Positions 23,899 to 32,513 of a stretch of 64,000 bases of DNA are shown piece by piece (the first letter of the stretch is position 1; every line of letters begins with the position of its first letter). Below the pieces are notes generated by a model. It saw nothing but the letters and a program-made list of their open reading frames with translations, did not search any database and was not told the origin of the DNA. A program made the translations under genes and the position numbers. The stretch is from Rhizobiales bacterium 62-47 (GTDB taxonomy: Bacteria; Pseudomonadota; Alphaproteobacteria; Rhizobiales; Xanthobacteraceae), in contig MKVX01000018.1 in the NCBI GenBank assembly GCA_001899255.1, positions 1 to 64,000 of the forward strand. The letters are read 5' to 3'.

Positions 23899-25086
23899 AT
23901 GAATGCGGAACGCTGGGTCATTCTGGCAGCCCTGTTCGCAGCCCGAACTGCAATCGCATTTCAGTTTCAAACCATCGGCGGCTTGGCACCCGTTCTCGTC
24001 AGTGAACTAGCGCTCGACTATTCGAGCATCGGCACTCTCATCGGACTTTACCTGTTGCCCGGCGTTCCGTTGGCCATTCCTGGCGGGCTAATGGGCCAGC
24101 GTTACGGCGCCAAGACAGTTCTGCTTGCCGGTCTTGTCATGATGGGATTTGGCGGCTGGGCCACCGGTGCCACGCCGTCGTTCTATTTGATTGCGATCGG
24201 GCGAATTGTCAGCGGGGCAGGTGCGGTCCTCATCAATGTCATGGCGACAAAAATGGTCGCCGATTGGTTCACCGATCAAAAGCTGCCCACGGCGATGGCC
24301 ATTCTGGTAGCGAGCTGGCCGTTGGGAATCGGTTTGGGCGTTGTTGTCGATCATAGCATTGCCGCGGAATCGGGATGGCCAGCGGTGATGTATCTCGCCG
24401 CGGCCATGAGCATTGCAAGTTTCCTGTTGGTGTTTGTCGTCTATCGCGATCCCCCGAAAAAGCCGGCTCTTGCAGCGCCAAATCTCAAGCCGCATCTGTC
24501 ACGATACGAATTGATCAACGTCTCGTTGGCTGGTGGAGTCTGGGCGACCTATAACGTCGGCTACATCGTGCTGATCAGTTTTGCGCCAGAGTTTTTCACC
24601 AGCCGTGGCTACTCGCTTGCTTACAGCAGTTGGATTGTCAGCTCGTTAGGTTGGCTTCTCATGCCGATGATTGCCGTCGGCGGTCTTGTCAGCGAAAAAA
24701 CCGGGCGGCCCATGCTGTGCATCGCGCTGGGATTGACAGCAACGATATTTGCCGCCGCAGCGCTGCCGTTTGTCAGCTCTCCTGCGGCCCACTTCGTATT
24801 GATTGCGCTGGTCGCCGGACTGCCGGCCGGTCCCATCATGGCGCTTCCTGCAACTGTTCTCCGGGTCGAGAACCGTGCTGCGGGGATGGGAATTTTCTTT
24901 GCCTGCTATTACGTCGCCATGGCGGTGCTGCCTGCGATGGCCGGCAAGCTGCGCGATCTGACTGGCAGCCCGGTCACGCCGATCTCCTTCGCGGTTGCGG
25001 CGATCATCTGTGCGGTACTGTTTCTCATCGCTTTTCAAATACTCAAGCGACCGCAGCACGTCATCGCTGAACGCCGCTTTGTCTAG
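23899..25086 (+). CDS. MFS transporter (CynX/NimT-like 12-helix permease)
   Basis: 395 aa inner-membrane permease with about 12 hydrophobic segments. The MFS loop 2-3 motif appears as GGLMGQRYGAK (about residues 59-69), and a glycine-rich helix 4-5 region follows (IGRIVSGAGAVLINVMATKM). The middle loop is basic (YRDPPKKPALAAPNLKPH). Strong ribosome site GGGGAGG. Substrate not predictable; small anions or drugs are typical for this branch. It is followed at 40 nt by a small exported protein gene on the same strand. Confidence 0.85.
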   Translation: MNAERWVILAALFAARTAIAFQFQTIGGLAPVLVSELALDYSSIGTLIGLYLLPGVPLAIPGGLMGQRYGAKTVLLAGLVMMGFGGWATGATPSFYLIAIGRIVSGAGAVLINVMATKMVADWFTDQKLPTAMAILVASWPLGIGLGVVVDHSIAAESGWPAVMYLAAAMSIASFLLVFVVYRDPPKKPALAAPNLKPHLSRYELINVSLAGGVWATYNVGYIVLISFAPEFFTSRGYSLAYSSWIVSSLGWLLMPMIAVGGLVSEKTGRPMLCIALGLTATIFAAAALPFVSSPAAHFVLIALVAGLPAGPIMALPATVLRVENRAAGMGIFFACYYVAMAVLPAMAGKLRDLTGSPVTPISFAVAAIICAVLFLIAFQILKRPQHVIAERRFV

Positions 25087-25125
25087 AAATGCGGGCATCC
25101 CTTCGGAACTGCGGAGCGTGATCCA

Positions 25126-25578
25126 ATGATTCAATTTTGGATGCTGTTGGCAACGACCCTGATTTTGAGCGTTGCCGGCAACCTCAACACTGCTGCCGCC
25201 TCGGATTATCCCATAACTGGCGCATGGGCTTACGTTCAGTCGAATGCTCCGCAGCTGCAGGACAAGGCATGCCAGGCGTTTCGACGGCTTGGGTTGGCGA
25301 AAGTATCCGGCGAGGCGATTGGCGGCGGCGAACTGATTGTGTTCGATGGCGCGAAACGTCACAACTTCGGCGGTTACGCCGACGATGTGACTCCAAACAT
25401 ATCGATCCGGAAATTATCCGATAACAGTTTCGATGTGATCGATCGTTGGATAAGCGATGGAGAAGGCGGCATTCGTCCGGGGCCGCGCAAGAAGCAATAC
25501 AATCTGAAGATCGTCGATCCCAACACGATCGAAATCAGGGAAAAGCGATACCCTGCTGCGCGGTATGTGAGATGCTAG
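25126..25578 (+). CDS. Small exported hypothetical protein
   Basis: 150 aa. A signal peptide is visible (FWMLLATTLILSVAGNL, probable cut after AAA near residue 25). The mature part (ITGAWAYVQSNAPQLQDKAC, then a strand-rich GGELIVFDGAKRHNFGG and NLKIVDPNTIEIREKRY) resembles small periplasmic beta-proteins. Two cysteines (about residues 47 and 150) could form a disulfide. No domain name recognised. It may share a transcript with the MFS gene. Confidence 0.7.
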   Translation: MIQFWMLLATTLILSVAGNLNTAAASDYPITGAWAYVQSNAPQLQDKACQAFRRLGLAKVSGEAIGGGELIVFDGAKRHNFGGYADDVTPNISIRKLSDNSFDVIDRWISDGEGGIRPGPRKKQYNLKIVDPNTIEIREKRYPAARYVRC

Positions 25579-25676
25579 GCTCGTGCCCGTTAGACCCAGC
25601 GACTTAACGCAAGTTGAAGGCTGCGAATATCGGCATCCTTGCTGTATTCGCGTCGCGGCAACTTGCGGGTGGGAGC

Positions 25677-26816
25677 TTGGCCAAAAGTCCTTTTTATACT
25701 GCAGAGCACATCGCCTTTCGCGATGTCGTCCGCCGCTTTGTCGAAAATGAGATCGAGCCTTTTGCCCATGCATGGGATGAGGCCGAGACATTCCCACGTG
25801 AGCTCTACGAGAAGGCGGCCGCTATCGGGTTGCTTGGTCTTGGCTTCCCGGAAGAATACGGCGGCACGCAGGTCGATAACTTCATGTGGATCGTCGCGGT
25901 GCAAGAACTAGCGCGAGCCGGGGCAGGGGGCGTCAGCGCCAGTCTCAAGAGCAACTCGATCGGCGCGCCCCCGATCGCGCGTGCGGGCAGTCCCGAACTC
26001 AAGGCGCGGGTGCTGCCGCAAATTCTCTCCGGAAAGAAAATCTCGGCGCTCGCTATCACGGAGCCGAGCGGCGGCTCGGATGTCGCCAATCTGCGCACCA
26101 CAGCGCGACGCGAGGGCGACGTCTACGTTGTAAATGGAGAGAAGACCTTCATCACCTCGGGCATCCGAGCCGACTATATTACGACGGCGGTGCGGACAGG
26201 CGGGCCGGGCCCGTCCGGCGTCAGCCTGCTGCTGATTGAGGGCGATACGCCCGGGCTGTCACGCACGCCGCTCAAGAAGATGGGGTGGTGGGCATCCGAC
26301 ACCGCGACTTTGCATTTCGACAACTGCCGCGTACCCGCCGGCAATCTGCTCGGCGACGAAGGCGCGGGCTTCAAGATCATCATGCATAATTTCAACAGCG
26401 AGCGACTGACCATGGCAGCCGGCTGCACCGCGGCGGCGCGGGTCTGTCTCGATGAGGCGATTGCGTATGCTAAGCAACGTCACACCTTCGGCAAGCCGCT
26501 CACCGGGCATCAGGTGATCCGGCACAAGCTGGTAGATATGGCGCAGCGTGTTGCGGCCTCGCAGGCGATGCTGGAGATGTTGGCATGGCGGCTCGATCAG
26601 GGTGAAAATCCGGTAGCCGAAATCTGCATGCTGAAAAATCAGGCGACGCAAACGATGGCATTCTGTGCCTCTGAAGCTGTGCAAATCTTTGGCGGCGCGG
26701 GCTTCATGCGCGGCGTCAAGGTCGAGCGGATCTATCGCGAGGTGAAGGTCAACGCCATCGGCGGCGGCACCGAGGAGATCATGAAGGATCTCGCCAGCCG
26801 ACAGATGGGATTGTGA
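25677..26816 (+). CDS. Acyl-CoA dehydrogenase (FAD)
   Basis: 379 aa from TTG 25677 (MAKSPFYTAEH), which fits the family N-terminus; an upstream TTG at 25614 would add 21 atypical residues. Helical N-domain, FAD/substrate motif ALAITEPSGGSDVANLRTT, and C-terminal FGGAGFMRGVKVERIYREVK, AIGGGTEEIM. The Glu normally in YEGT of medium-chain enzymes is Gly here. Glu242 in NSERL is the likely catalytic base, as in isovaleryl- and long-chain enzymes. It probably makes an enoyl-CoA and passes electrons to ETF. First gene of a plus-strand catabolic cluster, with a second homologue 107 nt on. Confidence 0.9.
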   Translation: MAKSPFYTAEHIAFRDVVRRFVENEIEPFAHAWDEAETFPRELYEKAAAIGLLGLGFPEEYGGTQVDNFMWIVAVQELARAGAGGVSASLKSNSIGAPPIARAGSPELKARVLPQILSGKKISALAITEPSGGSDVANLRTTARREGDVYVVNGEKTFITSGIRADYITTAVRTGGPGPSGVSLLLIEGDTPGLSRTPLKKMGWWASDTATLHFDNCRVPAGNLLGDEGAGFKIIMHNFNSERLTMAAGCTAAARVCLDEAIAYAKQRHTFGKPLTGHQVIRHKLVDMAQRVAASQAMLEMLAWRLDQGENPVAEICMLKNQATQTMAFCASEAVQIFGGAGFMRGVKVERIYREVKVNAIGGGTEEIMKDLASRQMGL

Positions 26817-26825
26817 ACTGGGCCT

Positions 26826-26907
26826 CATTCCGGAGCGCCTGCGAAATCAAGGCAAAGACAGGGAGACCTGTTCCGGCGCTCGCCAGAGGGCGGTATGTTC
26901 CGGAATG
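26826..26907. repeat. Possible degenerate palindromic repeat between two acyl-CoA dehydrogenase genes
   Basis: CATTCCGGA (26826-26834) and TCCGGAATG (26899-26907) are exact complements 64 nt apart with GC-rich partial pairing between. The arms resemble the better palindrome at 32432-32474. It may be a decayed copy of the same family. Confidence 0.35.
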
Positions 26908-26923
26908 ATGAGGAAGGACGACA

Positions 26924-28084
26924 ATGCTCTTCACGGCCGACCACGAAGAACCCCGCCGCATCCTGCAGAAGTTCATCGCCAACGAGATCAATCCGTTCGT
27001 CGACGAGTGGGAGAAGGCGGATATTTTCCCGGCGCATCAGGTCTTCAAGAAACTCGGCGATCTGGGCTTCCTTGGCCTCAACAAGCCAGTGGAATATGGC
27101 GGTCAGGGGCTGGACTACAGCTACGCGTTGATGATGGCGGAAGAACTCGGCGCTATCCGCTGCGGCGGCATTCCTATGGCGATCGGCGTGCAAACCGATA
27201 TGGCGACACCGGCGCTGGCGCGGTTCGGTTCCGACGAGGTGCGGAAAGAATTTCTGGTGCCGGCCATTGCCGGTGACGCGGTGACATCTATCGGCGTGTC
27301 GGAGCCAGGCGCGGGTTCGGATGTGGCCTCGATCAAGACCTATGCGCGTTCCGATGGCGATGACTACGTCATCAACGGCGGCAAGATGTGGATCACCAAT
27401 GGCACGCAGGCCGACTGGATTTGTCTGCTCGCCAATACCAGCGACGGCCCCGTCCATCGCAATAAATCTCTGATCTGCGTGCCGATGAAAACCAAGGGCG
27501 TCAACGTCGCGCGCAAGCTTGACAAGCTTGGTATGCGCTCATCCGATACCGCGCAGATTTTCTTCGAGGACGTGCGGGTGCCCAAGCGCAACCGCATCGG
27601 TGAGGAGGGGCAGGGCTTCACCTATCAGATGGTGCAATTTCAGGAGGAGCGCCTGTGGGGTGCTGCGGCATGTCTGAAGGCGCATGAACTCACCATCGAT
27701 GAGACGATCGAATACACTCGCAACCGCAAGGCATTCGGCCAAAGCATCCTCGACAATCAGGTGGTGCACTTCAAGCTTGCGGAAATGCAGACCGAGGTGG
27801 AATTGTTGCGCTCGCTGATCTATCGCGCGGCGGAAGCCTTGATAGCCGGCCAGGATGTGACCAAACTGGCGACGATGGCCAAGCTGCGGGCCGGGCGCCT
27901 CGGCCGTGAGTTGACCGATGCCTGCCTGCAATATTGGGGCGGTATGGGATTCATGAATGAGACACCGGTGAGCCGCGCCTATCGCGACAGCCGCCTGACG
28001 TCAATCGGTGGCGGCGCCGACGAGGTGATGCTCTCGATCCTTTGCAAGATGATGGGCACGCTGCCGGGCCGAGGTCAGAAATAG
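26924..28084 (+). CDS. Acyl-CoA dehydrogenase (FAD), second copy
   Basis: 386 aa. Ribosome site GAGGAAGGACGACA before ATG. Motifs: SIGVSEPGAGSDVASIKTYA for FAD/substrate, MWITNGTQADWICLLAN, LDKLGMRSSDTAQIFFEDV, and C-terminal YWGGMGFMNETPVSRAYRD, SIGGGADEVM. As in the preceding gene the YEGT glutamate is missing and Glu242 (QEERLW) is the likely base. The two enzymes are clearly diverged from one another and probably act on different acyl-CoAs of one pathway. The GST-like gene starts 12 nt downstream. Confidence 0.9.
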   Translation: MLFTADHEEPRRILQKFIANEINPFVDEWEKADIFPAHQVFKKLGDLGFLGLNKPVEYGGQGLDYSYALMMAEELGAIRCGGIPMAIGVQTDMATPALARFGSDEVRKEFLVPAIAGDAVTSIGVSEPGAGSDVASIKTYARSDGDDYVINGGKMWITNGTQADWICLLANTSDGPVHRNKSLICVPMKTKGVNVARKLDKLGMRSSDTAQIFFEDVRVPKRNRIGEEGQGFTYQMVQFQEERLWGAAACLKAHELTIDETIEYTRNRKAFGQSILDNQVVHFKLAEMQTEVELLRSLIYRAAEALIAGQDVTKLATMAKLRAGRLGRELTDACLQYWGGMGFMNETPVSRAYRDSRLTSIGGGADEVMLSILCKMMGTLPGRGQK

Positions 28085-28096
28085 GGACATGCGCTG

Positions 28097-28747
28097 ATGA
28101 TGACGCTCTACCACTGCTTCGCGGCGCGTTCGTTTCGCCCGCTCTGGATGCTGGAAGAAATGGGGTTGCCCTATGACCTCAAGATGCTGCCGTTTCCGCC
28201 GCGCGTCTTCGCCAAGGAATATCTCGGCATCAATCCGCTCGGCACCATCCCGTTTCTGATCGACGGTGAGACGCGGATGACGGAGTCATCCGGAATTTGT
28301 CACTATCTCGGTACCCGTCACGGTCCGACGCCGCTGACCGTCGGCGTCGAGGAGGCCGCCTATGGCGCATTCCTTAATTGGATGTATTTCAGCGATGCGA
28401 CGCTGACCTTCCCTCAGACGCTGGTGCTGCGTTACGGCCAGCTAGAGCCGGAAGAACGGCGCAATCCGCAGGTGGTAGGCGACTACGCCAAATGGTTCCT
28501 CGGCCGGCTCCGCGCCGTCGAGGCCGCGACAGGGCAGTCCGAAACGCTATGCGCCGGGCGGTTCACCGCCGCCGACATCGTCGTCGGCTATGCCTTGCGG
28601 CTCGCTGAGAACATCGGCCTCGCCAAGGATTTTGGGCCTAACGTCGCTGCTTACTGGGAGCGGTTGCAGCAGCGTGAAGGCTACCAGCGTGCGGTTGCCG
28701 CGGAAACGCTGGCGAGCGAGCAGCAGAACGTGCCGCGGCGTGCCTGA
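28097..28747 (+). CDS. Glutathione S-transferase family protein
   Basis: 216 aa. The N-terminal thioredoxin-like domain (about 1-78) shows MTLYHCFAARSFRPLWMLEE, the cis-Pro region GTIPFLIDG and the glutathione-contact motif MTESSGICHYLG. The helical C-domain is about 88-205 (AGRFTAADIVVGYALRLAE). Soluble. AGGGA precedes the ATG. It lies in the acyl-CoA dehydrogenase operon, so it may act as an isomerase or detoxifier of a pathway intermediate (inference) and not as a general detoxifying enzyme. Confidence 0.85.
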   Translation: MMTLYHCFAARSFRPLWMLEEMGLPYDLKMLPFPPRVFAKEYLGINPLGTIPFLIDGETRMTESSGICHYLGTRHGPTPLTVGVEEAAYGAFLNWMYFSDATLTFPQTLVLRYGQLEPEERRNPQVVGDYAKWFLGRLRAVEAATGQSETLCAGRFTAADIVVGYALRLAENIGLAKDFGPNVAAYWERLQQREGYQRAVAAETLASEQQNVPRRA

Positions 28748-28896
28748 CGCGGTGCTTCGTCGCACGGGCTGAATTGCGGGTCTTTTCTGGCACTTATCGG
28801 CGGTGACATCCGGTCCGAAGTCTGTATGCTTGGGGCGCTCCAGAGAGAGCGACGCGACGACGCGCACAAGCAACAGCGTTCCCGGGAGGGACGGAT

Positions 28897-29718
28897 ATGG
28901 ACGACGGCATTCGCCGGGATTCCAAGCATTTGATGCTGATCAGCCCGGAGCGGGTGTTTTACGCCGGGCTGCTGGGGCGGCCGCGGCAACGCACCAGCGG
29001 CGGGTTCGCCATCTACGTCGCGCTGCAGGGCGATATTTGTGTCACGCAAGGCGGTCGCGCTCGCGCAGGCGAGATGGCGGTGGTGATGCCCTATGTCGCC
29101 CACAGCGTTGAAAGCGAACATCCCTCGGTGATATGTTTGGTGATCGAACCGGAGACTGTGACGGTCAGGGCGCTGCAGGCGTTGGCCGCGCGCCTGTCTG
29201 GAACGGCCGGCAGCGCGATCGCCTCGCGCATTCGCGGCGCTTACGAAGCGCTGCGCATTACCGGACGGCGCAATGGCTTCACCACCAGCGAGTTCGATAC
29301 CATCTTCTTCGGTGAACAACTGGATACGCGGCCGATCGATGCGCGCATCGCGCGCGCCATCGTTCGCTTGGGCGATTTCTCGGGTACCGCCGTAACGGCG
29401 GCCGATTGCGCGGCGTCGGTGCATCTGTCGCAATCGCGCTTCCTGCACCTGTTCAAGGACCAGACCGGCATCTCGTTTCGCGCGTTCCGGGCCTGGAAGC
29501 GGGCGCGACATCTGTTGCATTTCGTCAACGAGGATATCAATCTCGCGCATCTGGCGCAGGATATCGGTTATCCGGATTCGACGCACTTCAGTCACTCGAT
29601 CCGCCGCTTCTATGGATTGCAGCCGCGCGCGATCTTCTCCGGCTCGCGCGATCTCGCGATCTATCGCAGCGATTCATCGCGCGCGACGCTTGCCGATCTC
29701 CGGCCGGGCCGTTCCTGA
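28897..29718 (+). CDS. AraC-family transcriptional regulator
   Basis: 273 aa. The N-terminal half is a cupin-like sensor domain (GGFAIYVALQGDICVTQGG, then AGEMAVVMPYVAHSVES). The C-terminal about 100 residues hold two helix-turn-helix units: DCAASVHLSQSRFLHLFKDQ and INLAHLAQDIGYPDSTHFSH with the closing FYGLQPRAIF. Strong ribosome site GGGAGGGACGGAT. It sits between the dehydrogenase/GST genes and the BKACE gene, all on the plus strand, and probably controls the surrounding catabolic genes in response to a pathway compound (inference). Confidence 0.9.
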   Translation: MDDGIRRDSKHLMLISPERVFYAGLLGRPRQRTSGGFAIYVALQGDICVTQGGRARAGEMAVVMPYVAHSVESEHPSVICLVIEPETVTVRALQALAARLSGTAGSAIASRIRGAYEALRITGRRNGFTTSEFDTIFFGEQLDTRPIDARIARAIVRLGDFSGTAVTAADCAASVHLSQSRFLHLFKDQTGISFRAFRAWKRARHLLHFVNEDINLAHLAQDIGYPDSTHFSHSIRRFYGLQPRAIFSGSRDLAIYRSDSSRATLADLRPGRS

Positions 29719-29825
29719 TACGCCGCTGACGCAGCTTTCGAAGATAGCGGCTTGACGCAAGATGGACGGTGGACCGCCCCGCATCATGCCTGCTGTTTCC
29801 GGCCGGCAGCAGAGGCATTTCCCGC

Positions 29826-30695
29826 ATGAGCGACAAAGCCGTCATCACCTGTGCGCTGAATGGCGTGCTCACCGATCCCAAGCAGCACAACGTGCCGGTG
29901 ACGCCCGAGGAAATGGCGCGCGAGGCCAGGGCGGCCTTCGATGCGGGCGCCAGCGTCATGCATATTCACTTGCGTCAGCAGGCGCCGAACAAGGGGCATC
30001 TGCCGTCATGGGACATCAATGTCTCGCGTGAAATCCAGCAGGCGATCCGTGAGGCCTGTCCCGGCGTCATCATGAATCACACCACGGGTACGTCGGGTCC
30101 CAACTACGGCGGCGCGCTCGATTGCGTGCGCGAGACCAAGCCGGAAATGGCAGCCTGCAATGCCGGCTCGTTGAACTATCTCAAGGTGAAGGCCGACAAT
30201 ACCTGGGCGTGGCCGCCGATGCTGTTCGATAACGCTGTCGAGAAGGTGCAGGATTATCTCGACGTGATGAAGGCAGCGAATACGCTTCCGGAGTTCGAAT
30301 GCTTCGATGTCGGCATCGTGCGTTGTGTCGGCATGTATAGGCAGACCGGCATGTATTCCGGGCCGCTGGAATACAATTTCGTTATGGGCGTCGCCTCCGG
30401 CATGCCGGCCGATCCGGAGTTGCTGCCGATCCTGCTCAAGTTGAAATTGCCGGAAGCCAATTGGCAAGTCACTGCAATCGGCCGCGCTGAGATCTGGCCG
30501 CTGCATCAGCGCTGTGCCGAATTGGGCGGTCACCTGCGTACCGGCCTTGAGGACACCTTCTATCGGCCGGACGGCAGCAAGGTGACGTCGAACGGGCAGC
30601 TGATCGAGACCATGGCGAAATATGCGCGGCAGGCCGGGCGCGAGATCGCCAGCCCGGCCGAAGCCAGACAGATTTTCGGCATTCGCAGTCATTGA
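29826..30695 (+). CDS. BKACE family beta-keto acid cleavage enzyme (3-keto-5-aminohexanoate cleavage like)
   Basis: 289 aa TIM-barrel enzyme. ATG 29826 has GAGG 10 nt upstream and fits the family start (MSDKAVITCALNGVLTDP); an earlier GTG at 29769 is unlikely. The metal-binding HxH is visible (His46, His48 in SVMHIHLRQQ), as are IMNHTTGTSGP and the C-terminal HLRTGLEDTFY. Known members take a beta-keto acid plus acetyl-CoA to acetoacetate plus a new acyl-CoA. The substrate differs among members and cannot be read here. Its placement between acyl-CoA dehydrogenases and ligase/carboxylase genes suggests it performs the C-C cleavage of this pathway. Confidence 0.9.
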   Translation: MSDKAVITCALNGVLTDPKQHNVPVTPEEMAREARAAFDAGASVMHIHLRQQAPNKGHLPSWDINVSREIQQAIREACPGVIMNHTTGTSGPNYGGALDCVRETKPEMAACNAGSLNYLKVKADNTWAWPPMLFDNAVEKVQDYLDVMKAANTLPEFECFDVGIVRCVGMYRQTGMYSGPLEYNFVMGVASGMPADPELLPILLKLKLPEANWQVTAIGRAEIWPLHQRCAELGGHLRTGLEDTFYRPDGSKVTSNGQLIETMAKYARQAGREIASPAEARQIFGIRSH

Positions 30696-30710
30696 ATGAA
30701 TGCCACGCAT

Positions 30711-30788
30711 CATTGCGAGCGCAGCGAAGCATTCCAGAAAGCAACAAAAACGAGCTGGATTGCTTCATAGCTGCGGCTTCTCGCAATG
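30711..30788. repeat. REP-like palindromic element, CATTGCGAG family
   Basis: Outer arms CATTGCGAG (30711-30719) and CTCGCAATG (30780-30788) with inner complementary parts (GAAGC...CCAG against CTGG...GCTTC) form an imperfect 78-nt palindrome between the BKACE and ligase genes. From memory this sequence type is abundant between genes of Bradyrhizobium and Rhodopseudomonas. Confidence 0.75.
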
Positions 30789-30823
30789 ACACTTGAGGGC
30801 ACTTGATTGAGGGAGGAGTGAAG

Positions 30824-32419
30824 ATGAGCAATCTGGCCGCAACCGGTGGGGTACCGGGTCCGGGCCGTATTGGCCGCGTAGCGATCGGCGATATCCTCAA
30901 GCGCGCCGCGCGCCGATTTCCACAACGCATTGCGCTGACGGATGGGGCGCGTCGTGTGACCTATACCGAGCTGGAGCGTGACGCCAATCGCTTCGCCAAC
31001 TATCTGGTGTCGCGTGGGCTTAAGCCCGGCGAGAAGATTTCCACGGTATGCAACAACTCGGTGGAATTCGTCAAAGCGCTGTTCGGCATTCACCGCGCCG
31101 GCCTGGTGTGGGTCCCGATCAACACCATGCTCGGCCCCGATGACATGGGGTTCATCCTCGATCATGCCGAAGTGCGCTTCGCATTGATTGACGATAATCT
31201 GCATGCGCAACCGGATCGTCGGGCGGCGCTGGAGAAGCGCGGCATTGATCTGATCGCCGTCGATTTGGCCGGCAACGCTGCCAAACAGGGCCTGCAAGAA
31301 TTCAATGCGCTGCTCGAAGGTCAATCCGACGTCGAACCCGAAATCGCCTTCGACGACCGCGATCTGGCGATGATCATTTACACCAGCGGTACGACGTCGC
31401 GTCCGAAGGGCGCGATGCATTGCCATCTTGCGGTGGTGATGGCGGCGATGAGCAATGCCATCGAAATGCATCTCGACCGCAACTCCGGCATCACCGGCCA
31501 ATTTCCGCTGTTCCATTGCGCGGCGCACGTCGTGCTGCTGAGTTTCCTTTCGGTCGGCGGCAAGATGGCGCTGATGCGCGGCTTCGATCCGGTAGCTTGC
31601 CTCGACGCCATCGACCGCGACAAGCTAAGTTTCTTCATCGGACTGCCGCTGATGTATCAGGTTATCCTCGATCATCCGCGTCGAAAGGAAGTGGACCTGT
31701 CGAGCCTCGAGACTTGCATCTACACCATGGCGCCGATGTCGAAGCCGCTGATCGAGCGTTGCATCGCCGAACTGTGCCCGAATTTCGTGCTGCCGAGCGG
31801 GCAGACCGAGATGTATCCGGCGACTACCATGTCGCAACCGGATCGGCAGTTGCAACGCTTCGGCAATTACTGGGGCGAGTCGATGATCGTCAACGAAACG
31901 GCGATCATGGATGACGATGGCCGCCTGCTGCCGCCGGGACAAGTCGGCGAGCTGGTGCATCGCGGACCCAACGTGATGCTGGGCTATTACAAGGATCCCA
32001 AGGCGACGGAGGACTCGCGCCGCTTTGGCTGGCATCATACCGGCGATCTCGCGATGATCGACGAACATGGTGAAGTACTGTTCGTCGATCGCAAGAAGGA
32101 CATGATCAAGTCGGGTGGCGAGAACGTCGCGTCGATCAAGATCGAGGAGACGCTGCTGGCGCATCCCGCCGTTCTGAATGCGGCGGTAGTGGGATTGCCG
32201 CATCCGCAATGGGGCGAGGCTGTGACGGCGTTCGTCAAACTCAAGCCCGGCGCGCAGGCGGACGAGGCAGGTATTGCCGAGCATTGCCGCAAGTATCTCG
32301 GCGGCTTCCAGGTGCCGAAGTTGGTCAAGATTCTCGACGAGATGCCGATGACGGCCACCGGCAAGCTGCGTAAGGTCGAACTGCGCCAGCAGTTCAGCGA
32401 ACACTTCGCTCAGGGTTGA
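30824..32419 (+). CDS. Acyl-CoA synthetase, AMP-forming
   Basis: 531 aa, ATG chosen because GGGAGGAG lies 6 nt upstream (an in-frame TTG at 30803 is ignored). ANL motifs: P-loop IIYTSGTTSRPKGAMHCH, GQTEMYPATTM, then HHTGDLAMIDEHGEVLFVDR, KKDMIKSGGENVAS and the catalytic-lysine MPMTATGKLRKVE. Cytosolic. It probably activates a free acid entering this pathway; chain type unknown. The carboxylase genes follow after a palindromic repeat. Confidence 0.9.
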   Translation: MSNLAATGGVPGPGRIGRVAIGDILKRAARRFPQRIALTDGARRVTYTELERDANRFANYLVSRGLKPGEKISTVCNNSVEFVKALFGIHRAGLVWVPINTMLGPDDMGFILDHAEVRFALIDDNLHAQPDRRAALEKRGIDLIAVDLAGNAAKQGLQEFNALLEGQSDVEPEIAFDDRDLAMIIYTSGTTSRPKGAMHCHLAVVMAAMSNAIEMHLDRNSGITGQFPLFHCAAHVVLLSFLSVGGKMALMRGFDPVACLDAIDRDKLSFFIGLPLMYQVILDHPRRKEVDLSSLETCIYTMAPMSKPLIERCIAELCPNFVLPSGQTEMYPATTMSQPDRQLQRFGNYWGESMIVNETAIMDDDGRLLPPGQVGELVHRGPNVMLGYYKDPKATEDSRRFGWHHTGDLAMIDEHGEVLFVDRKKDMIKSGGENVASIKIEETLLAHPAVLNAAVVGLPHPQWGEAVTAFVKLKPGAQADEAGIAEHCRKYLGGFQVPKLVKILDEMPMTATGKLRKVELRQQFSEHFAQG

Positions 32420-32431
32420 TCATGACGTGTC

Positions 32432-32474
32432 GTCATTCCGGGGCGCGATCACTTTGCGGCCAGCCCGGAATGAC
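32432..32474. repeat. REP-like palindromic element, GTCATTCCGGG family
   Basis: GTCATTCCGGG (32432-32442) and CCCGGAATGAC (32464-32474) are perfect 11-bp complements around a 21-nt centre, between the ligase and carboxyltransferase genes. It is a common intergenic repeat type in Bradyrhizobium-like genomes (from memory). Confidence 0.75.
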
Positions 32475-32513
32475 AAAGGATAGTTCTCTTGGTTTAGAAA
32501 GCTCAGTTCCAAC

